64,000 nt of DNA from Acinetobacter baylyi DSM 14961 = CIP 107474 (GCF_000368685.1 NZ_KB849628.1:264442-328441); one strand, 5' to 3'; shown: positions 9,220 through 18,634, counted from the stretch's first letter. Program-made: numbers and translations. Notes: generated by a model not told the origin, from the sequence alone.

Positions 9220-10101
9220 TTATACCCTCGCAACTTGTTGTTCACCAAATAGCCCTGTCGGACGTATCAGTAAAAATAAAATTGCGATGAGGTATGGAAA
9301 CCAGTTTTCTATGCCACTCCCGATCAAACTTCCTAGATAAATCTCGGCAAGCTTTTCACTCGCACCAATAATCAAACCACCTACAATGGCACCCGTAATG
9401 GACGTAAATCCACCAATGATCAATACAGGTAATGCTTTTAAAACCACGAGTGACAGTGAAAATTGCACACCTAAACGTGCGCCCCAGAGTAATCCAGCGA
9501 CCAGTGCAACTAATCCAGCGACACTCCACACCAAAATCCAGATGTAATTCAATCGAATTCCGACAGATTGTGAAGCCAAAGGATCATCAGCAACTGCTCT
9601 AAGCGATATACCAAATCGAGTCTTGGTAAATAAAAACGATAAAATAATGACAAGACTGCCTGCAATCAAAGTTGCAACAAGATCAAATTTACTTAGATGG
9701 ATTCCATAAAAGTCGATAGGAACATCACTAATTCCCAAGTCGAGCCCATGTACCTGTGTTCCCCATACTGCTTGTGCAGTCCCCTCAAGCACATAACTTA
9801 AGCCTAATGTCGCCATAAAAAGCGTAATCACTGAACGATTCACTAGATGCTTTAACACCAATGCATCAATGAGTAACACCACAATAAAAATAATAAATAA
9901 GGTGACTGCAAAGGCAACGATAAAAGGCACACCGTGTTCAGTTAAATTTACAAAGGTTAATGCTGAAAATAGCACCAATGCACCTTGCGCAAAGTTAAAA
10001 ACTCCCGAGGCTCTATAAATAAGAACAAAGCCTATCGCCACAAGTGAATACATCACACCTGCCAGTGTTCCACCGAGCAGCACTTCTAGAAAAAAATTCA
10101 T
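9220..10101 (-). CDS. Branched-chain-type ABC permease (LivH-like)
   Basis: The second inner-membrane permease, 293 residues, with about eight hydrophobic segments. It carries the family features GGTLAGVMYSLVAIGFVLIY at the N-terminus, GVFNFAQGAL, and the ATPase-contact loop TRFGISLRAVADDPLASQSVGI (split across about 165-186). It pairs with the LivM-like protein encoded immediately downstream. Confidence 0.92.
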   Translation of the reverse strand: MNFFLEVLLGGTLAGVMYSLVAIGFVLIYRASGVFNFAQGALVLFSALTFVNLTEHGVPFIVAFAVTLFIIFIVVLLIDALVLKHLVNRSVITLFMATLGLSYVLEGTAQAVWGTQVHGLDLGISDVPIDFYGIHLSKFDLVATLIAGSLVIILSFLFTKTRFGISLRAVADDPLASQSVGIRLNYIWILVWSVAGLVALVAGLLWGARLGVQFSLSLVVLKALPVLIIGGFTSITGAIVGGLIIGASEKLAEIYLGSLIGSGIENWFPYLIAILFLLIRPTGLFGEQQVARV

Positions 10102-10128
10102 ATATTTCTCTTATTTTAAATCAATGAA

Positions 10129-10932
10129 CTAGACCGCAACTTGGCCTACATCAATCCCTAAATAAACTTGCAACACTTCTGGCTGCGCCTGAATACTCTG
10201 CGGAGTGCCATCAGCAATTTTTTTGCCATAATCCAACACAACCACATGATCTGAAATTTGCATTACCACTGGGAGATCATGTTCAATCATCAAAATGGTC
10301 GTGCCCAAGCGCTTATTAATTTTTAAAATAAAAGCAGTAATCTCGCGCTTTTCTTGCGCGTTCATACCAGCCATAGGTTCATCAAGCAGCAATAATTTAG
10401 GTTCTGAAGCTAATGCACGTGCAAGCTCAACCCTTTTTTGTAATCCATAAGAAAGCGTACCAACCACACTATTCCGCCATTGGATTAAATCGAGTAATTT
10501 TAAAATGTGTTCAACTTTGCTTCGTTGCTCAATTTCATCTTGTTGTATAGAAGGTAATTGAAGAAGTACACCCCATAAAGACTGGTGACTCTTTAAAATC
10601 CGGCCTGCCAATACATTGTCAAGTACAGACATTTTTTTGAATAAAGCCAGGTTTTGAAAGGTTCTAGCGATCGCGAGATGAGGCGCATCTTTTGCCCGAT
10701 AGCCTTTGAGTAGATGGCCCTCAAAAAAGAGCTGCCCCTGATCTGGCTGATATAATCCATTGATAATATTAATGACACTACTTTTACCTGCACCATTTGG
10801 ACCAATCAATGCACAGATTTCACCTTGTTGCACATCAAAGCTGAGTCGATGCAATATCTGACTTGTAGAAAAAGATAAATTGATGTCTTTTAACGCAAGT
10901 AAAGGAATCGTTTCTTGGGGATTACTCATCAA
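10129..10932 (-). CDS. Branched-chain-type ABC transporter ATPase (LivG-like)
   Basis: A 267-residue ATPase with Walker A GPNGAGKSS, signature LSYGLQKRVELARAL (S-Y-G instead of the usual S-G-G) and Walker B LLLLDEPMAGMN. The C-terminal extension after the H-loop (EHDLPVVMQISDHVVVLDYG) is typical of LivG. It follows the AMP-binding-like gene by 6 bases. Together with LivF it powers the importer. Confidence 0.92.
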   Translation of the reverse strand: MMSNPQETIPLLALKDINLSFSTSQILHRLSFDVQQGEICALIGPNGAGKSSVINIINGLYQPDQGQLFFEGHLLKGYRAKDAPHLAIARTFQNLALFKKMSVLDNVLAGRILKSHQSLWGVLLQLPSIQQDEIEQRSKVEHILKLLDLIQWRNSVVGTLSYGLQKRVELARALASEPKLLLLDEPMAGMNAQEKREITAFILKINKRLGTTILMIEHDLPVVMQISDHVVVLDYGKKIADGTPQSIQAQPEVLQVYLGIDVGQVAV

Positions 10933-10938
10933 TTTCTC

Positions 10939-12096
10939 CTAATGTAATGCAGAGGATGAAAGTTGAGTGGATGACCAGCCAGCTTTTAAAGTTTGAACGT
11001 TTTCAACAGGGCATTCAGATATATTCTCCCAATGATGAAGCTCAATTCCGAAGTACTGATAAAATGCCTGGGTTTGTTTCGATAGTTTTTCACCTACGAT
11101 AAGTGCTGTTTTTAGTCTTCCAAACCCGATTTCTTCGAGTACCACATGTTTCAAAAAGAATTTAACCGTTTTTTGATATGCATTTATAAATACATTATCA
11201 TTACTTTGTAATGACAAAATATGTTTTTTTAGACTTGGTGTTAATCGATTTAAGATAATCTCTTCAACACGTTGATAAGTTTGCGGTGTCCCTAATACCA
11301 GCGTAGGTGCAATCACTTTACGATCTAAATCACGTGTTTCGAGGTTTTCTGGAATATTCAGCGTAAAACCCGCAATCAGCCACGTTGACCATAAATAACG
11401 AATATGTCCAACACTTGAAAATGCTCGACTGATAAAGGCTTGTTCGTTTTGATTCAATTGATGATGGTGGATTAAATGGTTTGCTTCATTTATTAGGGAA
11501 GCATGATCCAAGCTGACTTGCACAATTTGTTTTTGATCTAACTGATACACAATAAAAGCTATCTTATTTTCAAAAAGTTGAATATCTGCCAGAGATGACG
11601 AACTCAAAGTTGCAGCATCTTGCCTTAACTCATCAAGTGATATGATTTTTTGACTATATGAATAGGAATGAAAATATGAATCTGAGTGAAAAACAAAAGT
11701 GGGAAATTTTTCCAAAAGCTTCAGATTTTTAATTTGCTCAATTTCATCTACAAGTACATAACTGGGTTTTAACTGATTTAAAATTTCAATCATATCTTGT
11801 TCTGAGATTTCATTTATATTTTCAATCAGTTGTACCTTTCCACCCAATGCATGAATTGCCAAACTTAAAGAAATTACATCTATGGACGGTAAACTTAATA
11901 TCAGCAAGGTTTGTTCTTTTTGAAGTTGATACTGCTGCAAAGCAGTTAAGTATTCTTCAGTTCTTTGCAATAATTCTGACCAAGACCATTCTTTCCATAA
12001 ACCAAACTGTTTATGACGCAGTGCAATTAATGATGGATGCTGCCTCGCATGATAAAGCAGCGCATCTGATAAATTTTTAATCTGAATAGACGACAT
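10939..12096 (-). CDS. Degenerate, truncated AMP-binding (acyl-CoA synthetase-like) protein
   Basis: From the ATG at 12096 the protein has 385 residues. Its start resembles the acyl-CoA ligases of about 600-650 residues often encoded in such ABC operons: LSDALLYHARQHPSLIAL, then FGLWKEWSWSEL. The P-loop that should read YTSGTTG is replaced by FIVYQLDQKQIV (about residue 180), the Y-G-x-T-E region by YFGIELHHW, and the C-terminal lid with its catalytic lysine is missing. Catalysis is therefore unlikely. The frame is open and fits the operon, so it is annotated as an intact gene with a possible structural or regulatory role. Decay is the alternative. An upstream in-frame ATG at 12156 lacks a ribosome-binding site. 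Confidence 0.72.
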   Translation of the reverse strand: MSSIQIKNLSDALLYHARQHPSLIALRHKQFGLWKEWSWSELLQRTEEYLTALQQYQLQKEQTLLILSLPSIDVISLSLAIHALGGKVQLIENINEISEQDMIEILNQLKPSYVLVDEIEQIKNLKLLEKFPTFVFHSDSYFHSYSYSQKIISLDELRQDAATLSSSSLADIQLFENKIAFIVYQLDQKQIVQVSLDHASLINEANHLIHHHQLNQNEQAFISRAFSSVGHIRYLWSTWLIAGFTLNIPENLETRDLDRKVIAPTLVLGTPQTYQRVEEIILNRLTPSLKKHILSLQSNDNVFINAYQKTVKFFLKHVVLEEIGFGRLKTALIVGEKLSKQTQAFYQYFGIELHHWENISECPVENVQTLKAGWSSTQLSSSALH

Positions 12097-12177
12097 ATAA
12101 TCTGTTTTTCCCAAAATAATTATTTTGTTCGACATCTGATCATTAGATGCATTCAAAATTTAATTGAGTTTATTTAA

Positions 12178-12193
12178 ATCAAATTACATGCCA
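12178..12193 (-). promoter_or_regulatory. Candidate sigma-54 promoter of the ABC operon
   Basis: The minus strand reads TGGCATGTAATTTGAT. The -24 block TGGCATG is strong, and GG is followed ten bases later by GA where GC is expected. It sits about 80 bases before the ATG at 12096. The single -12 mismatch lowers confidence, but the activator gene at the other end of the locus supports it. Confidence 0.48.
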
Positions 12194-12309
12194 AAATAAT
12201 ATTTTATTATTTTCAATTATTTATAATTATTTAAATCATATATCAACACGATGTGTGATTAAATTTCACCACAATGCTGAAATTTCAACTTCTTTTAAAT
12301 CTCAATAAA

Positions 12310-12335
12310 AAAGCCAGCATTGAATTGCTGGCTTT
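12310..12335 (-). terminator. Terminator of the hydrolase gene
   Basis: AAAGCCAGCA / TGCTGGCTTT is a 10-bp stem with a 6-base loop. On the minus strand it is followed by a T-run, just past the hydrolase stop at 12356. Confidence 0.88.
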
Positions 12336-12355
12336 AAAAAATATGCTTGAATCAG

Positions 12356-13384
12356 TTAATAATAATGATGTTTTGGACGAGCATGTAAAAATGCTGGAAT
12401 AAGTCCTGTCAAAGCAGCACGAATATCAGCGCGCTCATTGATGAGTTGATGAGATCCTTCTTCTAACATCAACAAGGTTTGTAAGCGAAATTTACGTCGA
12501 ATAAATTCAATGTTATAACGCCAATCTACAGTCTGATCTAATGCCCCTTGTGCAAGCCATACTGGTATACGACAGGCTGGTCGCTGTTCCATTTCAAACA
12601 TCCATTTTGACATCGCAAGTATCCAGTCCATTCCCATCATGCGTGGTTGTAACGGATCTTTAAGACGGATAAAACGTAAAAACTCAGGATTATGATTATT
12701 ACGTCTAAAATGTCTTGGAACTTGACGACGAATTCTTCGAATAATGCCTAAACCCACAGAATTATGCCACCATGCCGTTTTTGCTGGGCGTATGAGTGGT
12801 GACAATAGTAATACCCGATCAACAATCGGATCTTGTCGTTTCTCTGCATATTCCAACAAATGATGCATCCAGATTGCGCCACCTGTACTTTGACCAATTC
12901 CTAACCAAGGTTTAGGCAACTGATCTGCATTTTTAACATACTGGTAAACCGCCATTAAAACCTGTTGATAATGATCAAAATTCTGAATATTAGCGGGTGA
13001 TCCATCACTTAATCCATGTCCAGGCAGATCATAAGTGACCACACTAAAACCTTGATCCAGTATTTCACGGATGATCGGTTGATAAATACCACTATGTTCA
13101 AGATAGCCATGTAATAAGCACACCGTTCCTAATGGAATTTCTCTTTCTGGCGTAAAAACTTGTACATGTAAACGAAACAAGGGCATCTGAATATAGCCTT
13201 GCCAGTAATCACCAGCCAGTAGATCTAAACCATATAACTTTCGATAGGCCAATAAATCACGTGAAGGCTCAAAAGAATGATTGAGATTTAACTGAGGCAA
13301 CACTAAAGGGGTTTGATCACGACTAGGTACAGGTAAATCAAGCTGTTGTAGTATTGTCGGATTCAGAAACGGGATATCTGACAT
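12356..13384 (-). CDS. Alpha/beta hydrolase, lysophospholipase/monoacylglycerol lipase-like
   Basis: A 342-residue serine hydrolase of the Hydrolase_4 type. The oxyanion region LLHGYLEHSGIY, the nucleophile elbow GIGQSTGG (G-x-S-x-G, about residue 165), the acid in AQGALDQTVDW and the histidine in EEGSHQLINE are all present. No signal peptide is seen, so it is probably cytoplasmic or membrane-associated, acting on lysophospholipids or monoglycerides. It directly abuts the YdcF-like gene and lies in a run of four same-strand genes from the phosphatase to here. Confidence 0.85.
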   Translation of the reverse strand: MSDIPFLNPTILQQLDLPVPSRDQTPLVLPQLNLNHSFEPSRDLLAYRKLYGLDLLAGDYWQGYIQMPLFRLHVQVFTPEREIPLGTVCLLHGYLEHSGIYQPIIREILDQGFSVVTYDLPGHGLSDGSPANIQNFDHYQQVLMAVYQYVKNADQLPKPWLGIGQSTGGAIWMHHLLEYAEKRQDPIVDRVLLLSPLIRPAKTAWWHNSVGLGIIRRIRRQVPRHFRRNNHNPEFLRFIRLKDPLQPRMMGMDWILAMSKWMFEMEQRPACRIPVWLAQGALDQTVDWRYNIEFIRRKFRLQTLLMLEEGSHQLINERADIRAALTGLIPAFLHARPKHHYY

Positions 13385-14539
13385 TTAAGGTACCTCACGA
13401 CATCCACTTGAACCAAAAAGCATATCACGAATGGTCGCCAGCAATTCATAATTTGCACGTCGACTATGATCATAATTTTGCTGGCTCGGTTGCCATGTTG
13501 TTAATTGAGTAGGCATCGGTGCTTCTACGGGAATAGTTTCTATTCCATTCAGCGCAAATAAACGGCGAGTACGCGGCATATGATAGACATCGGTAACCAA
13601 CATCACTGTCGGTGCTCCACCTTTTTTCTGAAGAAGCAAAGAGCTAAATCTTGAATTTTCACACGTATTCATACTACGATTTTCCAGCAACTTTGCTTCA
13701 ACGCCTCGCTCTTTTAACCATGTTTGCATATAAGGGGCTTCAACACCACTCAATACAATAGGTAAATTATATTTCTTTTCAAGCTCTAATGTTTTTTCTA
13801 GCCGAAGGCGGGTGTAATTATTCACCACAATATCTTTTTTATTGTCTGCTAATGTTAATCCACCACCTAAAACAACAATCGCATATGGCTTTGAGCGATA
13901 TCCCAAAGCCTTAAAGTCATTTTGATTTTGTCTAATGTAAGCAATATCTTTAGAGATTTCGCCTTGAACATTTTCACTTTCTTGTTTCTCTATGGGGTGA
14001 GTTTTAAGAAAAATGATATATTTTTCCATAATCGCCTTATTTTCAGAGCGATTTAAATCAAATAGCTGGCTCATTGCATCTGAGGCTGCATTTTCACGCT
14101 CTTGCTCCTCAATCGACTGTTTGCTTGGATGGTCAGTAGACAACATTGGAATATTAACGGCTGGTTCTTCCTCATCATCTTCCTGTTCTTTAAGCTGTTC
14201 TTCTTCGATGCGTTGTTGTAATGCCCTATATCTGGTTTGTAACATAATTAAATCTTGCGAATTTTCAGAGCGTAATGCTTGCTCCATTAAGCTGAGATAT
14301 GCTTGCCTAGCAATCCATAAATTTGAGCCTGGCTCCAGATTCTCGTGCTCGCTTAAAGATGCATTCTGCTGACTTTTCGCTGCAACTTGATTGACCTCAA
14401 CGGGTACAAAATAATTGAGCCCTTTTACAATTAATTTCGAGTAAAAAGGCGTATAAATAAAAATCATCAGACAAGCGATCAGAACAAATAGTATCGTTAC
14501 TATTCGGACCAAGCGAATCATCCAATGTGTTTGTGACAT
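13385..14539 (-). CDS. YdcF/ElyC-like DUF218 membrane protein
   Basis: A 384-residue protein with one N-terminal transmembrane segment (about residues 9-30). A charged, Glu/Gln-rich helical region (about 55-175) with an acidic EEQLKEQEDDEEEP stretch follows. The C-terminal DUF218 domain starts at AIVVLGGGL (about 221) and contains LVTDVYHMPRTRRLF. ElyC and SanA relatives affect envelope integrity and peptidoglycan assembly. The position one gene after murB fits an envelope role, though the exact function is unknown. The long acidic coil is larger than in typical YdcF proteins. Confidence 0.82.
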   Translation of the reverse strand: MSQTHWMIRLVRIVTILFVLIACLMIFIYTPFYSKLIVKGLNYFVPVEVNQVAAKSQQNASLSEHENLEPGSNLWIARQAYLSLMEQALRSENSQDLIMLQTRYRALQQRIEEEQLKEQEDDEEEPAVNIPMLSTDHPSKQSIEEQERENAASDAMSQLFDLNRSENKAIMEKYIIFLKTHPIEKQESENVQGEISKDIAYIRQNQNDFKALGYRSKPYAIVVLGGGLTLADNKKDIVVNNYTRLRLEKTLELEKKYNLPIVLSGVEAPYMQTWLKERGVEAKLLENRSMNTCENSRFSSLLLQKKGGAPTVMLVTDVYHMPRTRRLFALNGIETIPVEAPMPTQLTTWQPSQQNYDHSRRANYELLATIRDMLFGSSGCREVP

Positions 14540-14545
14540 ATATCG

Positions 14546-15583
14546 TTATTCCATATGCGAAAGAATTAACCCATTAGAACCAAAAAGAACGGGTTCAGGC
14601 TCAAGTCGAAGTTTAAATTTCTGTTGTATATCAGACTGAACATGACGATAAGTGTGCTGCACATCTATCAAGGTTGCATTGGCATAATTCACCAGAACTA
14701 AAGCTTGTTTTTCAAACATTCCAACAGCACCAAGTCGCTTTCCCTTCCAACCCGCCTGATCAATCAACCAACCTGCCGCAATTTTTACACGATCATGGGG
14801 TTGAGGATAATGTGGAATGAGCGGGAATTCTGTAAGCAACTGGTTAAAATCTTGTCGAGAAATCACAGGATTTTTAAAAAAACTGCCCACATTTGGATAC
14901 TCTTTAGGATTTGGAAGTTTGCTTTCACGAATCTGTATGACCTGTTTTTGCAAATTTTCAGGTGTTTGCTCATTTCCCACAGCTTTGAGTAAATCGCCAT
15001 AACTTAATTTTAAATTTGGCGTTTTAAACAATTTAAAAGTGACATGAGTAATTATATAACGATAAGGTTCGTCTTTAAAAATACTATGGCGATATGCAAA
15101 CTTACAATCGGCACATGAAATCGTTTTTACACTTTTTTCACTACGATCATAGACATGGACCAACTCAATAAACTCACCAACTTCAACGCCGTAAGCTCCA
15201 ATATTTTGTACAGGTGACGCTCCAACCAATCCTGGAATTAACGCAAGATTTTGTAAACCATACCAGCCCTTTTGCGTGGTCATTAAAACAAAATCATGCC
15301 ATATCTGACCACCACCGACTTTAATTTTTACAGATTCAGAATCCTCGTCGATCATTTCCAGACCCTGAATATCTATATGTAAGACCAAAGCATCCAGGCT
15401 TTGTGGCAGCAGCATGTTACTACCACCAGATAAAATCAAGGCATTGAGCTGTTGCTGCTCTGCATAATCAAGCGCTTCAATGAGCTCATTCACAGACTGA
15501 ACTTTAATATAATGTGAAGCGACCACATCCAAATTAAGTGTATTGAACGGTTTGAGCTGAACCTGATGTTGAATGTGTATCAC
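14546..15583 (-). CDS. murB: UDP-N-acetylenolpyruvoylglucosamine reductase
   Basis: MurB reduces UDP-GlcNAc-enolpyruvate to UDP-MurNAc with NADPH in peptidoglycan synthesis. The 345-residue length is the type I (E. coli-like) form. Visible are the FAD-binding SGGSNMLL (about residue 53), NIGAYGVE, the segment NVGSFFKNP carrying the catalytic Ser, and the C-terminal Glu in LEPEPVLFG. It lies 6 bases upstream of the ydcF-like gene and 24 bases downstream of the phosphatase gene. Confidence 0.96.
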
Positions 15584-15607
15584 AATAGAAACCTGTATTT
15601 GAACGAT

Positions 15608-16111
15608 TTATTCAGACTGATCACGTTTAAAGATCGCAACCCACGCTTGAGCACTTGATTCGCATTGATTGAGTACGCGTTCAAATCCGTCGGCACCACC
15701 ATAATAAGGGTCTGGTATAGCTTGGTGTTTGTAATATGGATCATGCTCGCTCATTAATGCAACCTTTGAGCGAATATAAGATGCTCCATAACGTTTAACC
15801 GCTTTTCTCATTAAAGCTTGGATATCTGTAAAATTATCGTGATCCATAGCTAAAATTAGATCAAACTCAATAAAGTCTTCAAGTTTGATTTGTCTGGCAC
15901 GCAAATCAGACAAGTTATAACCACGCTTTTCTGCATATTGTTGACTGCGCGCATCTGGGGCTTTATTTGGATGATAATTACTCGTACCTGCCGAATCTAC
16001 CCAAACATTCACATTTTGCGCATCACAGTAATGTCTCAAGACAACCTCTGCCGTAGGAGAACGACAAATGTTTCCCAAACATACACACAACACCTTATAA
16101 GGCGTTTTCAT
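15608..16111 (-). CDS. Low-molecular-weight protein-tyrosine phosphatase
   Basis: A 167-residue cytoplasmic phosphatase. The P-loop CLGNICRSPTAE near the N-terminus gives C11-x5-R17-S, and the general acid is in IPDPYYGG (about residue 133). In capsule clusters such enzymes (Wzb/Ptp) act on a tyrosine kinase. Here there is no kinase or capsule gene nearby, so the housekeeping or arsenate-reductase-like members are equally possible. It is the first gene of the phosphatase-murB-ydcF-hydrolase run. Confidence 0.9.
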   Translation of the reverse strand: MKTPYKVLCVCLGNICRSPTAEVVLRHYCDAQNVNVWVDSAGTSNYHPNKAPDARSQQYAEKRGYNLSDLRARQIKLEDFIEFDLILAMDHDNFTDIQALMRKAVKRYGASYIRSKVALMSEHDPYYKHQAIPDPYYGGADGFERVLNQCESSAQAWVAIFKRDQSE

Positions 16112-16415
16112 TACAAACCCTCAACAACCATTTGAAATATATAAATAAACATAGTGAAAAATTCTGACAAAATTATTAAGTTTTATCATGCTTGAATTCA
16201 TCATGATCATCTATGGCATTTTGTCAAAACTTGTGTAGATTGAAAAGGATAATCGTATTTATCAAGAGATTAAGCGTTGATAAAATATTCGTATATCCGA
16301 TGATATTTTAAATTTTAATCATATCAAAATGCTATAGATATTATCTGTTTTACCCACCTAGATTTTACAGCGAAAAATACTTATCACATTAATAAGTTAT
16401 TTTTAGGATCATCGC

Positions 16416-16580
16416 ATGAAGACATCTACATTTTTTTATTTTTATGAAATTAAATCAATTACATATAAAATTTTTAAATTATTATCTCATTACTTATCAA
16501 GCAAAAAAAGCAATAAATCATCACAATTCAGCTTTAACATTCTTAACATTAATAAAATGCTATTGATCTTCAAAATATAA
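16416..16580 (+). CDS. Possible 54-residue small protein
   Basis: An ATG follows AGGA with a 7-base spacing and opens 54 codons (MKTSTFFYFYEIK...), rich in Phe, Lys, Ser, Asn and Ile. No family is recognised. AT-rich DNA produces such ORFs by chance, and the composition mirrors the base composition. The ribosome-binding site is the only positive sign. Confidence 0.2.
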   Translation: MKTSTFFYFYEIKSITYKIFKLLSHYLSSKKSNKSSQFSFNILNINKMLLIFKI

Positions 16581-16743
16581 ACGTATTGCAGCTTTGCGAG
16601 AAATTGAACTTATTGATATTGACCATGGCTTAATGTAATAACTGAATTAACCAAGATCTTTTATGACTCAAAAAGCGTATTAGAAATTACTTCCAGTGAA
16701 TAATTAGAATCCTTAAAACAAATTTTTCGATTCGCCAAAAAAA

Positions 16744-16766
16744 AGCACCCTAAGGTGCTCTTTTTT
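16744..16766 (-). terminator. Terminator of the cold-shock gene
   Basis: AGCACC / GGTGCT with a 4-base loop, flanked by an A-run on one side and a T-run on the other, so bidirectional. It lies 12 bases past the stop of the cold-shock gene. Confidence 0.88.
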
Positions 16767-16778
16767 TAGATCTATTGC

Positions 16779-16988
16779 TTATAGAGCAATGATATTTACC
16801 GCACTTGGGCCTTTTTGACCGTCTACGATACCAAATGATACACGTTGACCTTCATATAAAGTTTTGAAGCCTGAGCTTGCAATTTCTTTAAAATGAGCAA
16901 AAACATCTGGACCTGAATCTTGTTGAATAAAGCCAAAACCTTTAACTTCATTAAACCACTTAACTGTACCATTAACTGAGTTAGACAT
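16779..16988 (-). CDS. CspA-family cold-shock protein
   Basis: A 69-residue single OB-fold protein. RNP1 GFGFIQ and RNP2 VFAHF are visible, with the usual N-terminus [11 protein letters not shown]. These proteins bind single-stranded RNA and DNA and melt mRNA structure. It is a single-gene unit with an AGGATAT ribosome-binding site and its own terminator. Whether it is cold-induced cannot be told from sequence. The long AT-rich upstream region could hold a structured leader. Confidence 0.96.
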   Translation of the reverse strand: MSNSVNGTVKWFNEVKGFGFIQQDSGPDVFAHFKEIASSGFKTLYEGQRVSFGIVDGQKGPSAVNIIAL

Positions 16989-17473
16989 AATATATCCTAT
17001 TGATTTTTAATAATTTAGAGTCATCTTTTAATGACGATTGTAACTTGGAAAATTTTAACAAATTGAGCTGAAGAATCTAAAAAAACGGAGGATTATGACT
17101 AAAACTGCGATACTTTAAGAAGATTTAACTAATGTGTCTTTTTTCTAGTTAACTCAAGCATACAGTAAATTAGAGAACATTCAAGCTTTTTATATAAAAT
17201 ATAAATTTTATTTATAAATGTGAATTATTGAATGCATTCATCCGTCGTCATATCAAAGAGCTAGACTCATCGTGTGCCAAATGCTACAAATAAAGCGATT
17301 CAACAGGAGTCCTTTGTTAAAGAAATTTTATGTCATAAAACAATATCTAAAAGGAATTTTAGATGAAGATTATGTTCCAGTACAAAACATCTTTTTAAAC
17401 TAAAGCTCGCTTGAACTCACCAAAATAATCAAGTAAATGTAAATCATGCTATCAATTCAATAAGGATATTCTC
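16989..17473. other. Intergenic region with short ORFs
   Basis: Divergent spacer of about 485 bases between the cold-shock gene and the alcohol dehydrogenase gene. It contains a 7-codon ORF with a GGAGG site (17095-17118) and a 40-codon ORF (17281-17403). No convincing promoter or known element was identified. Confidence 0.5.
17281..17403 (+). CDS. Possible small protein or gene remnant, 40 residues
   Basis: An ATG opens 40 codons (MLQIKRFNRSPLLKKF...) ending in DEDYVPVQNIFLN. The frame is open for 19 more codons upstream without a start. The sequence is less biased than random AT-rich translation and looks protein-like, which could mean a short gene or the tail of a decayed one. There is no ribosome-binding site and no recognised family. 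Confidence 0.2.
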   Translation: MLQIKRFNRSPLLKKFYVIKQYLKGILDEDYVPVQNIFLN

Positions 17474-18634
17474 ATGAGCCAATTTCAGTTTCAGACAGTA
17501 TCTAATATCATCTCAGGTCTTGGCTCAATCCAGCAACTTCAGTCTATTCTTTTAGAAACCCAATATAAAAAACTGCTTATTGTGACTGATGCAGGCATGA
17601 TTCAGCATCAACTTCATTTACCTATCATTGAAATCTTAGAAGAACTCCAGATAAATTATTCGATTTTTTCCGACATACAAGCGGATCCTCCTGAATGTAT
17701 TGTGCTCGACGCCGCTAAATTTGCTAAAACACAAAAAATTGACGCTATTATTGGTTTTGGTGGTGGTAGCTCTATGGATGTTGCCAAAGTAATTGCACTC
17801 CTTACTCACCCACAACAAACTCAAAGTCTTGCAGAAATGTACGGTGTAAATAATGCCAAAGGCCCAAAACTTCCTCTCATCTTGATTCCAACTACAGCAG
17901 GAACAGGTTCAGAAGTCACACCTATTTCAATTGTAACAACAGGAGAAACCACAAAAACGGGCATTGTCTCACCTCAGCTTTATGCCGATATGGTTATTTT
18001 GGATGCGAATTTCACGCTACAATTACCAGCGCACATTACGGCTGCAACGGGTATTGATGCGATGGTTCATGCGATTGAAGCTTATACCTCAAAAAATAAG
18101 AAAAATTTTTATGCCGATATGTTTGCCAAAAATGCCCTACGTTTACTCAATGACAATCTTCCAAAAGTTTTAAAAAATGCTCAGGATGCGCAAGCACGCC
18201 AAAACATGTTAGTTGGCTCAATGTTGGCAGGTCAGGCGTTTGCTAATGCTCCAGTCGCTGCTGTACATGCGCTTGCGTATCCACTTGGTGGACATTTTCA
18301 TTTTTCTCATGGTCATACCAATGCATTGGTGCTGATTGAAGTCTTAAAGTTTAATGCACCACAAAGCAAACATCTCTATGCCGAACTTATGCAATGGCTT
18401 GACCCTAAAAGTAATGGCTGTGCAGACGGTTTGTGCGATTTGTTTATCGACCATATGCAAAATCATCTGGATCATAGTGGCTTGATCCTCAAATTACAGG
18501 ACTTAAATGTTCCACAAAACAGTTTAAAAATGCTGGCCAAAGATGCAATGTTACAAACACGGTTGCTACAAAACAATCCTAGAGAAATGACAGAACAATC
18601 TGCTTTAGAAATTTATGAGGCGATTTACACATGA
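17474..18634 (+). CDS. Iron-containing (group III) alcohol dehydrogenase
   Basis: A 386-residue NAD(P)-dependent dehydrogenase. The nucleotide-binding GFGGGSSMDVAK (about residues 95-106), PTTAGTGSEVTP (about 139-150), and the metal-binding histidines in HALAYPLGGHFHFSHGHTNA (about 264-283) are all present. It converts an alcohol/aldehyde pair, but the substrate is unknown. AAGGA lies before the ATG. The next gene, a thioesterase, overlaps its stop by four bases (ATGA), so the two are translated together and probably work on the same aldehyde, acid or acyl-CoA route (inference). Confidence 0.93.
   Translation: MSQFQFQTVSNIISGLGSIQQLQSILLETQYKKLLIVTDAGMIQHQLHLPIIEILEELQINYSIFSDIQADPPECIVLDAAKFAKTQKIDAIIGFGGGSSMDVAKVIALLTHPQQTQSLAEMYGVNNAKGPKLPLILIPTTAGTGSEVTPISIVTTGETTKTGIVSPQLYADMVILDANFTLQLPAHITAATGIDAMVHAIEAYTSKNKKNFYADMFAKNALRLLNDNLPKVLKNAQDAQARQNMLVGSMLAGQAFANAPVAAVHALAYPLGGHFHFSHGHTNALVLIEVLKFNAPQSKHLYAELMQWLDPKSNGCADGLCDLFIDHMQNHLDHSGLILKLQDLNVPQNSLKMLAKDAMLQTRLLQNNPREMTEQSALEIYEAIYT

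Larger units (their letters stand above)
16112..16778. other. AT-rich intergenic region
   Basis: About 670 bases between the phosphatase gene (minus) and the cold-shock gene (minus). It contains the cold-shock terminator at the right end and one short ORF with a ribosome-binding site (16416-16580). Nothing else is recognisable. Confidence 0.6.

Noticed and set aside
14013..14372. Plus-strand ORF of 119 codons rich in Ser and Cys
   Set aside because: Shadow of the acidic helical region of the YdcF-like gene; no ribosome-binding site or family.
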